Part shown: positions 1 through 5,873 of the stretch, piece after piece | Layout: each line of letters starts with the position of its first letter | How positions within the stretch are numbered: position 1 is the stretch's first letter | Source: an uncultured Paracoccaceae bacterium | GTDB taxonomy: Bacteria; Pseudomonadota; Alphaproteobacteria; Rhodobacterales; Rhodobacteraceae | DNA length: 6,667 bases | Assembly: GCA_913054485.1 (NCBI GenBank) | Contig: CAJXHQ010000181.1 | Location: 1-6,667, forward strand | Direction of reading: 5' to 3' | Translations under genes and position numbers: made by a program | Notes under the pieces: generated by a model | What the model was told of the DNA's origin: nothing | What the model saw: the letters and a program-made list of their open reading frames with translations, nothing else | Databases searched by the model: none

Positions 1-861
1 TTGCACTACGGGGTTGCTGAGCTGAGCTGGGTGATGCCGGCCGGGGCCTCGCTGCTGCCGCCGCTGGCCTGGGCTGCTTTGCAGTATTCAGCCGTGCGCA
101 AGCCGCAGCGCCGGGATCTGCTGCATGCATCGGGTCCCGCGATCGTGCTGGCCTGTCTGGCTGCCCGGCGCGAGATCATCGACGCTGTGCTGCCGTTGCT
201 GTTTGCCGGATACGGCACCGCAATGTTCCTGACGCTGCGCGGCGGGCGGGATGTCCTGGCGCGGGCGCGGCTGGGGGACGGCGGGCAACCGCTGCTGCTG
301 TGGCGTCTTCTGGCGCTGGCGCTGATGGCGGCGGCGGCCGGGGATGTGCTGATTCTGCTTGATCATTGGCTGCAGGGCGGCCGCCACATGCTGCTGATCG
401 CCAGCAGCCTCAATCCGGTCTGCCTGCTGGTGCTGGGGGCGCTGCCGCTGGCCCGCCCGTTGGAGCCGCTGCAGGAGGACGCGCCGCCGCAGGAGGAGAT
501 GGCTGCGGCGGAGGATCTGCTGGCGCGGCTTGAAACGCTGATGGCAGAGCGGCGTCTGTACATCGACCCGGATCTGACCCTGTCCCGCATGGCGCGCATC
601 CTCGGCGTGCCCGCCAAGATACTGTCGGCGGCGGTGAACCGGGCCAGCGGCGGCAATGTCTCGCGTTATGTGAACAGATGGCGCATCACCCATGCCGCGG
701 CGCTACTGGACCAGCACACTCCGGTCACCAGCGCCATGCTCGAGAGCGGCTTTGCCACCAAGTCCAACTTCAACCGGGAATTTCTGCGCATCATGGGCTG
801 TACCCCCAGCCAATGGCGGGACCGGGCAGCGGAGCGCTCCCGCCTTCATAAGACACCCTGA
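1..861 (+). CDS. AraC-family transcriptional regulator with membrane N-terminal half (5' end outside window)
   Basis: The frame is open from the first base to a TGA at 859-861, giving 286 visible residues. The TTG at position 1 has no visible upstream sequence, so the true start probably lies before the window. The first ~150 residues carry hydrophobic stretches at roughly 10-28, 60-77, 98-119 and 129-149, which look like transmembrane helices. An acidic linker (about 157-170) leads to a C-terminal AraC-type double helix-turn-helix, about 185-275. That domain has the first HTH around 'LTLSRMARILGV' and the second around 'ITHAAALL...MLESGFATKSNFNREF', ending in the family's 'G-TPSQWR' motif. 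Family knowledge says such proteins bind DNA while anchored in the inner membrane, with the membrane part presumed to sense a signal. The ligand and targets cannot be read here. The gene is followed within 30 bases by a hairpin array, so it probably ends its own transcription unit rather than running into dnaE2. Confidence 0.88.
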   Translation: MHYGVAELSWVMPAGASLLPPLAWAALQYSAVRKPQRRDLLHASGPAIVLACLAARREIIDAVLPLLFAGYGTAMFLTLRGGRDVLARARLGDGGQPLLLWRLLALALMAAAAGDVLILLDHWLQGGRHMLLIASSLNPVCLLVLGALPLARPLEPLQEDAPPQEEMAAAEDLLARLETLMAERRLYIDPDLTLSRMARILGVPAKILSAAVNRASGGNVSRYVNRWRITHAAALLDQHTPVTSAMLESGFATKSNFNREFLRIMGCTPSQWRDRAAERSRLHKTP

Positions 862-887
862 CGGATGCCTTATGGCGTTGGGCCGGG

Positions 888-956
888 CAGCGCGCCTGCG
901 GCGCGCTGCAAGAGCCTTGATTAAGGCTCTTGGCAAGGATTTTACTTAAAATCCTT
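888..956 (+). terminator. Array of three abutting perfect hairpins, probable terminator or intergenic palindromic repeat
   Basis: Three perfect inverted repeats lie in a row. At 888-908 CAGCGCGCC pairs with GGCGCGCTG around a TGC loop (9 bp). At 909-932 CAAGAGCCTT pairs with AAGGCTCTTG around GATT (10 bp). At 935-956 AAGGATTTT pairs with AAAATCCTT around ACTT (9 bp). The first two touch with no spacer. They start 27 bases after the AraC stop codon, which fits a terminator role. No clean U-tract follows the GC-rich stems, although the third stem's TTTT could serve partly as one. Each stem is perfectly symmetrical and could therefore act on either strand. A further weaker inverted repeat (GGCGCTG at 958-964 with CAGCGCC at 994-1000) follows. 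A dispersed intergenic repeat is the alternative reading. Confidence 0.65.
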
Positions 957-1056
957 TGGCGCTGGCGGCTCCGGCGGGGCAGGGTCTCCAGGTCAGCGCC
1001 GGTTGAGCTGCTGGGTGCCTTGCCCCTGCAGCAGACAATTCGAGGGTCAGTCAGCC

Positions 1057-1119
1057 ATGGGTGCCAGAAAGCTGCGCTTGGCAAAGTGCGGTGCTTGCGG
1101 GCGGCAGGACTCGCAATGA
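1057..1119 (+). CDS. Possible 20-residue leader peptide upstream of dnaE2 (speculative)
   Basis: An ATG at 1057 preceded by GAGGG (1042-1046, 10-base gap) opens a 20-codon frame ending in TGA at 1117-1119. The stop overlaps the alternative dnaE2 ATG at 1116 in an ATGA arrangement. The peptide is basic and contains a C-x2-C pair (C11, C14). The frame is open upstream to about 925 without a better start. No family is recognised. It may be chance, but its position would allow translational coupling to dnaE2. Confidence 0.15.
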   Translation: MGARKLRLAKCGACGRQDSQ

Positions 1120-1134
1120 GAACAAAAGGGGAAT
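1120..1134 (+). promoter_or_regulatory. Candidate LexA (SOS) operator of dnaE2
   Basis: The bases read GAAC, seven bases, then GAAT. The alphaproteobacterial LexA box is the direct repeat GAAC-N7-GAAC (GTTC-N7-GTTC on the other strand), so 7 of 8 defining positions match. The A-rich start of the spacer is also common in such boxes. The site lies 11 bases upstream of the preferred dnaE2 start (1146) and overlaps its Shine-Dalgarno-like stretch. dnaE2 is a classical LexA-controlled gene in this class, so the position makes sense. A one-mismatch match is expected a few times by chance in 6.7 kb on both strands, so location carries most of the weight. No convincing -35/-10 pair was found around it. 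Confidence 0.5.
1125..1133 (+). promoter_or_regulatory. Shine-Dalgarno-like sequence used to choose the dnaE2 start
   Basis: The purine run AAAGGGGAA lies 12 bases before the ATG at 1146, a rather long spacing. The same run is only 4 bases before an out-of-frame ATG at 1138. A second in-frame ATG at 1116 has its own AGGA at 1106-1109 with a 6-base gap, and would add ten residues. Conserved DnaE2 similarity begins at the 'MFAEF' of the 1146 start, so 1146 is preferred, but 1116 remains possible. Confidence 0.45.
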
Positions 1135-1145
1135 ATCATGCCTCT

Positions 1146-4061
1146 ATGTTTGCCGAATTCGCAGCCCTTTCGAACTTCACTTTCCTCACCGGAGGCTCGC
1201 ACCCGGAGGAGTATGTCACCCGTGCGCTGGAGCTGGGGATCGGGGCGGTGGCGATCGCGGATGAGAATTCTGCAGCCGGTATTGTGCGCGCCCATACGGC
1301 CGCGCGCGACATTGCCCGGCGGGTGCGCGAGCGGCAGGACTGGGACCGGCAGAACTCCCCGATCGGGCCGCCCTGCCCGCAGCATATCCCGCCACCGCGG
1401 TCTTATCCCGTTCATGATGTGCCGCGGCTGATCCCGGCGGCGCAGCTTATTTTTACTGACGCGCCGCCGGTGATTGCCCTGCCGGAGACCCGGGCGGGCT
1501 GGGGCAGTCTCTGCCGGCTGCTCTCTACCGGGCGGCTGCGCGCTGAAAAAGGCAGCTGCATCCTGCATCTGGCGGATCTTTTGGAGTTTTCGCAAGGGCT
1601 GCGGCTGATCTTGGTGCCGCAGGCGCAGCACCTGCCGGGCGGCGCGGGCGGGTGGGGGCCGCATATGGGCGGGCTGACGCGCCGCTTTGGCGGCAGGATG
1701 CACCTGATGATGGCGCCTGCGTATGACGGCGCGGATTCGATGCGGTTTCAGCGGCTCAAGGAGGAGGCCGCGGCGCTGGGGGTGCCGGTGCTGGCGGCCG
1801 CGGCCCCCCGTATGCACCACGGGCGGCGGCGCAAGCTGACCGATGTGCTGGGCGCCATCCGGCTGCGCTGCAAGGTGGAGGCGCTGGGCCGCGCTGCGCA
1901 TGCCAATGGCGAGCAGCGGATGCGCTCTGAACCGGAGATGCGCCGCCTGTTCAAGGGCTATGAGGACGCGGTGGAGGAGGCCGGGCGGCTGGCCGCAAAG
2001 CTTACCTTTTCACTGGATGAGCTGCGCTATGATTATCCCGATGAGGCGGAGGGAGAAACGCCAACCCAGCGCCTGCGCCGCCTCACCGAAAAGGGTGTTA
2101 AATGGCGTTACCCGGATGGGGAGACGGCGCATGTGCGCAAACTTCTGGAGCATGAGCTGGCGCTGATCGGCAAGCTGAAATACGAGCCCTATTTCCTGAC
2201 CGTACGCGACATCGTGAAATTTGCCCGCTCGCGCGGGATTCTCTGTCAGGGGCGCGGCTCGGCGGCGAATTCGGTGGTCTGCTACTGCCTGGGCGTCACC
2301 TCGGTCAGCCCGGAGCTGGGCACTATGGTGTTTGAGCGCTTCGTGTCCGAGGCCCGCGACGAGCCGCCCGATATCGACGTGGATTTCGAACACGAGCGCC
2401 GCGAGGAGGTGATCCAGTGGATCTATGAACGCTACGGGCGCGAGCGGGCGGGGCTCTGCGCCACGGTGATCCACTACCGCGGCAAGCGCGCCATCCGCGA
2501 GGTGGGCCGTGCCATGGGGCTGTCTGAGGATACCATTTCGGCGCTGTCTTCGCAGCTTTGGGGGTTTTTCAGCGCCAAAGGGCTGGAGGCTGACCGGATG
2601 CGCGAAATCGGCCTGGACCCGACCGACCGCCGCCTCTGCCAGTGTATGGAACTGGTCTATGAGATCATCGGCTTCCCGCGGCACCTCTCCCAGCATGTGG
2701 GCGGCTTCATCATCACCGACGGGCGGCTGGATGAGCTGGTGCCGATTGAAAACGCCACCATGGAAGGGCGCACGGTCATCTGCTGGGACAAGGACGACAT
2801 CGACGCGCTTGGCATCCTGAAGGTGGATGTGCTGAGCCTCGGCATGCTGACCTGTATCCGCAAGGCCTTTGACCTGATCGGCATGCACCACCGCCAGCAG
2901 TTCAGCCTGGCGACCCTGCCGCCGGAGGAGCCTGCGGTCTATGATATGCTCTGCCGCGCGGACAGTATCGGCGTCTTCCAGGTGGAGAGCCGCGCGCAGA
3001 TGAACTTCCTGCCGCGGATGCGCCCCAGAAACTTCTATGATCTGGTGATCGAGGTGGCAATCATCCGCCCCGGCCCCATTCAGGGCGATATGGTGCATCC
3101 TTATATACGGCGGCGCAACGGCGAGGAGCCGGTGGAGTTTCCGTCCGATGCGCTGGGCGAGGTTCTGGCCAAGACACTGGGCGTGCCGTTGTTCCAGGAG
3201 CAGGCGATGCAGATCGCCATCGTCGGCGCCGGCTTCACGCCGGAACAGGCCGACCGGCTGCGGCGTTCGCTGGCGACCTTCAAGAAACACGGCAATGTCT
3301 CCGAGCTGCGCAGCCTGTTCCTGCGCGGCATGGCGAAAAACGGCTATGACGCAGATTTCTCGGAGCGTTGTTTCAGCCAGATAGAGGGGTTCGGATTTTA
3401 TGGCTTCCCGGAGAGCCACGCGGCGTCTTTTGCGCTCTTGGTCTATGCCTCAGCCTGGATCAAGTGCAACCACCCGGGGATCTTTGCCTGCGCGCTGCTG
3501 AACTCGCAGCCGATGGGGTTTTACGCCCCCGCCCAGATTGTGCGGGACGCGCGCGAACATGGGGTCGAGGTGCGCGCCGCCTGTATCAACGCCAGCTACT
3601 GGGACAATGTGATGGAGCCCGACGGGCGCGGCGGGCTGGCGCTGCGGCTGGGCTTGCGCCAGGTGAAAGGCCTGCGCGAGGAGGACGCCGCCTGGCTGAC
3701 GGCGGCGCGCGGCAACGGCTACCGCGAGGTGGAGGACGTCTGGCGCAAGGCCGGGCTGATGCCGGCGGTGATCGAACGGCTGGCGGAGGCGGATGCTTTC
3801 GCCGCGCTGGGCCTGAACCGGCGCGAGGCGCTGTGGCAGGCCAAGGCGATCGCCTCGGCCAAGCCGCTTCCGCTGTTCGCACAGAACCTGGAGGGCGAGG
3901 GGATTTATGAGCCCGATGCCGAGCTGCCGCAGATGACATTGGGCGAGGAGGTGGTGGAGGATTATGTCTCCATGCGGCTGTCCCTCAAGGCGCATCCGGT
4001 GGCGCTGCTGCGCGACAGGCTGACGCCTGCGGCAGGTGTGCCCGTGGCGAAGGGGGCGTGA
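1146..4061 (+). CDS. dnaE2: Error-prone DNA polymerase DnaE2/ImuC (PolIII alpha-like), C-terminal OB domain absent
   Basis: The 971-residue product is a C-family DNA polymerase of the DnaE2 type, used in SOS-induced mutagenic translesion synthesis. The N-terminal PHP domain spans about 1-235 ('SNFTFLTGGSHPEEYVTRA'). The usual His ligands of PHP motif 1 are replaced (E4, L8 by my alignment to E. coli DnaE), and a proline-rich stretch lies at 72-90. The core has 'CQGRGSAANS' at 367-376, the catalytic pair D409/D411 in 'PDIDVDFEHERREEVIQ' (the DnaE2 signature, unlike DnaE1), and the third catalytic Asp D561 in 'KVDVLSLGML'. 'HLSQHVGGFIIT', 'RPGPIQGDMVHPY', 'GVPLFQEQ' and 'GFPESHAASFALL' follow. 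'KPLPLFAQ' near 906-913 resembles a beta-clamp-binding motif. The protein ends just after 'HPVALLRDRL', where family members of about 1,050-1,100 residues enter an OB-fold. No frame of the next 290 bases encodes it. Neither imuA nor imuB is adjacent. The polymerase core is intact, so it is annotated as functional rather than as a pseudogene. Confidence 0.93.
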   Translation: MFAEFAALSNFTFLTGGSHPEEYVTRALELGIGAVAIADENSAAGIVRAHTAARDIARRVRERQDWDRQNSPIGPPCPQHIPPPRSYPVHDVPRLIPAAQLIFTDAPPVIALPETRAGWGSLCRLLSTGRLRAEKGSCILHLADLLEFSQGLRLILVPQAQHLPGGAGGWGPHMGGLTRRFGGRMHLMMAPAYDGADSMRFQRLKEEAAALGVPVLAAAAPRMHHGRRRKLTDVLGAIRLRCKVEALGRAAHANGEQRMRSEPEMRRLFKGYEDAVEEAGRLAAKLTFSLDELRYDYPDEAEGETPTQRLRRLTEKGVKWRYPDGETAHVRKLLEHELALIGKLKYEPYFLTVRDIVKFARSRGILCQGRGSAANSVVCYCLGVTSVSPELGTMVFERFVSEARDEPPDIDVDFEHERREEVIQWIYERYGRERAGLCATVIHYRGKRAIREVGRAMGLSEDTISALSSQLWGFFSAKGLEADRMREIGLDPTDRRLCQCMELVYEIIGFPRHLSQHVGGFIITDGRLDELVPIENATMEGRTVICWDKDDIDALGILKVDVLSLGMLTCIRKAFDLIGMHHRQQFSLATLPPEEPAVYDMLCRADSIGVFQVESRAQMNFLPRMRPRNFYDLVIEVAIIRPGPIQGDMVHPYIRRRNGEEPVEFPSDALGEVLAKTLGVPLFQEQAMQIAIVGAGFTPEQADRLRRSLATFKKHGNVSELRSLFLRGMAKNGYDADFSERCFSQIEGFGFYGFPESHAASFALLVYASAWIKCNHPGIFACALLNSQPMGFYAPAQIVRDAREHGVEVRAACINASYWDNVMEPDGRGGLALRLGLRQVKGLREEDAAWLTAARGNGYREVEDVWRKAGLMPAVIERLAEADAFAALGLNRREALWQAKAIASAKPLPLFAQNLEGEGIYEPDAELPQMTLGEEVVEDYVSMRLSLKAHPVALLRDRLTPAAGVPVAKGA

Positions 4062-4355
4062 TCCGGCGGGGCAGCGCTCCCGCCTGTTACGGCGCATGCC
4101 ACAGGCATGCCCCTCACGGTTGGGCCGCGCGCCGCTGCGCGGCGCAGCCTCCGATCCCGGCGGCGCGGCCGCCTGCCGGGCAGCAGGACGCGAGTATTTG
4201 GGGAAAGATGAAGGGAGGGGCTGTGCTGCAACAGGGGGCGTGTTTTTGCAAAGAAGAGGCACAGGGCCAGGTTTCCGCTGCGCGGGCGGTTCCCCGTCCG
4301 CCAGCAAGGCTGTAGAAGGGGCGCAACAGCACATGCCGCCCGGAGAGACAGACCC
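4062..4355. other. Gene-free spacer between dnaE2 and gpmI
   Basis: No frame here shows a recognisable protein; short open frames look like GC-bias artefacts. The left part holds the hairpin cluster. An AT-richer element at 4191-4213 (CGAGTATTT, then GGGG, then AAAGATGAAG) stands out from the GC-rich surroundings. The right part (about 4214-4340) should contain the gpmI promoter, but no -35/-10 pair with good spacing was found. A GGAGAGA ribosome-binding sequence at 4342-4348 precedes the gpmI ATG. Confidence 0.6.
4094..4180 (+). terminator. GC-rich hairpin cluster downstream of dnaE2, probable terminator region
   Basis: Several inverted repeats follow the dnaE2 stop by 32 bases. GCATGCC (4094-4100) pairs with GGCATGC (4104-4110) around ACA. 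GCGCCGC (4129-4135) pairs with GCGGCGC (4139-4145) around TGC; an alternative pairs GCCGCGC 4124-4130 with GCGCGGC 4137-4143. CCCGGCGGC (4156-4164) pairs with GCC-T-GCCGGG (4171-4180) with one bulged T. GGCCGCGC (4123-4130) can also pair with GCGCGGCC (4163-4170), so mutually exclusive folds exist. No U-tract directly follows, so this is at best a non-canonical intrinsic terminator. It most likely separates dnaE2 from gpmI. Confidence 0.5.
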
Positions 4356-5873
4356 ATGAGCAGACCCAAACCCGTTGTTCTTTGCATTCTGGATGGCTGG
4401 GGCAGCGCGGAGCCGGGAGAGGCAAATGCGCCCTACCTGGCAAAAACCCCGGCGTTTGATGCGATCATGGCAAAAGGCCCGCAGGCGCGGCTGATCACCC
4501 ATGGGCCGGACGTGGGCCTGCCGAGCGGGCAGATGGGCAATTCGGAAGTCGGCCACACCAATATCGGCGCCGGCCGGGTGGTGGCGATGGATCTTGGCCA
4601 GATCGATCTGGCGATCGAGGATGGCAGCTTTTTTGAAAATGCTGCTCTGCAGGCGTTCATTGCCAGGCTGAAGGACAGCGGCGGTGCGGCGCATCTGATG
4701 GGGCTGGTCTCGGACGGGGGCGTGCACGGGCATATCAGCCATATTCTGGCGGCCATCAAAGCGGTGACGGACGCCGGCGTGCCGGTCTGGCTGCACGCTG
4801 TGACCGACGGGCGCGATGTGGCGCCGAAATCGGCCTTCACCTATTTCGAGGAGCTGGAGGCCAAGCTGCCCGAGGGCGCCAAGGTGGCCACCGTCACCGG
4901 GCGCTATTTTGCCATGGACCGCGACAACCGCTGGGAGCGGGTGAGCGAGGCCTATGCGGCGATGATCAAGGGCGAGGGCCGCGCGGTGCACGGCGCGCAT
5001 GACGCGGTGGATCATGCCTATAACCAGTCCGAGACGGATGAGTTCATCACCGCCAGCGTGGTGGAGGGCTACACCGGCGTGAAAGACGGTGACGGGTTCT
5101 TCTGCCTCAACTTCCGTGCCGACCGGGCGCGCGAGATCCTGCGCGCCATCGGCGAGCCGGGCTTTGCTGAGTTCGGCACCGGCGCGCGGCCCAAGCTGGC
5201 AGCCCTTTTGGGCATGGTGGAATATTCCGACAGCCACAGCACCTATATGACCACCGCCTATCCGAAGCGGAAGCTGGTCAATACGCTGGGGGAATGGGTG
5301 GCTAAACAGGGGCTGACCCAGTTCCGCCTGGCTGAGACCGAGAAATACCCGCATGTCACCTTCTTCCTCAACGGTGGCAAGGAAGCGCCGGAGCCGGGCG
5401 AAGACCGCTATATGCCCTTGTCTCCGAAGGTGGCGACATATGATCTGCAGCCCGAAATGTCCGCGCCGGAGGTGACGGAGAAATTCGTCGAGGCGATCGG
5501 GGCGGGTTATGACCTGATCGTCACCAATTACGCCAACCCGGATATGGTCGGCCATACCGGCGACGTGCAGGCCGCCATCAAGGCCTGCGAGGCGGTGGAC
5601 CAGGGGCTGGCCAAGGTTGTGGCGGCCCTGGAAAAGGCGGGCGGCGCGATGATTGTCACCGCGGATCACGGCAATTGCGAGGTCATGGTCGACCCCGAGA
5701 CCGGCGGGCCGCACACGGCGCATACTGTCAATCTGGTGCCGGTCGCGCTGGTCGGCGGGCCGCAGGGCGCCAACTTGCGCGATGGCCGCCTGGCCGATCT
5801 GGCCCCGACGCTGCTGGATCTGATGGGGCTGGAGAAACCGGCAGAGATGACCGGAGAGAGCCTGCTCGCATGA
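4356..5873 (+). CDS. gpmI: 2,3-bisphosphoglycerate-independent phosphoglycerate mutase
   Basis: The 505-residue enzyme interconverts 3- and 2-phosphoglycerate in cytosolic glycolysis/gluconeogenesis through a phosphoserine intermediate, with two bound metal ions (Mn2+ in the family). The length is normal for iPGM. The alkaline-phosphatase-like domain is split (about 1-75 and 310-505) around the transferase domain (about 76-309). Metal and catalytic residues are all visible: D13 in 'LDGWG', nucleophile S63 in 'MGNSEVGH', D396 and H400 in 'NPDMVGHTG', D437/H438 in 'ADHGN' and H456 in 'GPHTAHTVN'. Substrate-binding elements are H124 ('SDGGVHGH'), D151-D154 ('TDGRDV'), R183 ('TGRYFAMDRD'), R254/R257 ('FRADRARE') and K330 ('ETEKYPH'). 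The start is supported by GGAGAGA at 4342-4348 and by the usual N-terminus just before 'VVLCILDGWG'. Its stop overlaps the start of the next gene, so the two are probably one operon. Confidence 0.98.
   Translation: MSRPKPVVLCILDGWGSAEPGEANAPYLAKTPAFDAIMAKGPQARLITHGPDVGLPSGQMGNSEVGHTNIGAGRVVAMDLGQIDLAIEDGSFFENAALQAFIARLKDSGGAAHLMGLVSDGGVHGHISHILAAIKAVTDAGVPVWLHAVTDGRDVAPKSAFTYFEELEAKLPEGAKVATVTGRYFAMDRDNRWERVSEAYAAMIKGEGRAVHGAHDAVDHAYNQSETDEFITASVVEGYTGVKDGDGFFCLNFRADRAREILRAIGEPGFAEFGTGARPKLAALLGMVEYSDSHSTYMTTAYPKRKLVNTLGEWVAKQGLTQFRLAETEKYPHVTFFLNGGKEAPEPGEDRYMPLSPKVATYDLQPEMSAPEVTEKFVEAIGAGYDLIVTNYANPDMVGHTGDVQAAIKACEAVDQGLAKVVAALEKAGGAMIVTADHGNCEVMVDPETGGPHTAHTVNLVPVALVGGPQGANLRDGRLADLAPTLLDLMGLEKPAEMTGESLLA

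Noticed and set aside
1108..1112. GACTC (CcrM-type GANTC methylation site) just upstream of dnaE2
   Set aside because: A single five-base site is expected by chance; no cluster or conservation evidence.
957..1115. Decayed imuB 3' end upstream of dnaE2
   Set aside because: No frame shows the Arg/Trp-rich C-terminal pattern of ImuB; only short unrecognised peptides.
930..1145. N-terminal extension of dnaE2 to the first possible start at 930
   Set aside because: The extension would begin inside a hairpin, has no DnaE2 similarity and overlaps the candidate LexA box. Similarity starts at 1146.
2010..3419. Antisense open frame of 469 codons inside dnaE2
   Set aside because: Shadow of the dnaE2 coding frame; low-complexity composition and no motif.
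4246..4316. gpmI promoter candidates (TTGCAA at 4246; TGTAGA at 4311)
   Set aside because: Neither has a partner hexamer of acceptable quality at 16-18 bases spacing.
4062..4355. Frameshifted remnant of the DnaE2 OB-fold after the stop codon
   Set aside because: None of the three forward frames shows OB-fold-like sequence; the region is hairpins and spacer.
3450..5723. Very long antisense open frame (757 codons) on the - strand across dnaE2, the spacer and gpmI
   Set aside because: It is the mirror of GC-rich third-position codon bias. The product is rich in Arg, His, Gln, Ala and Gly with no recognisable domain, and gpmI and dnaE2 are certain on the + strand.
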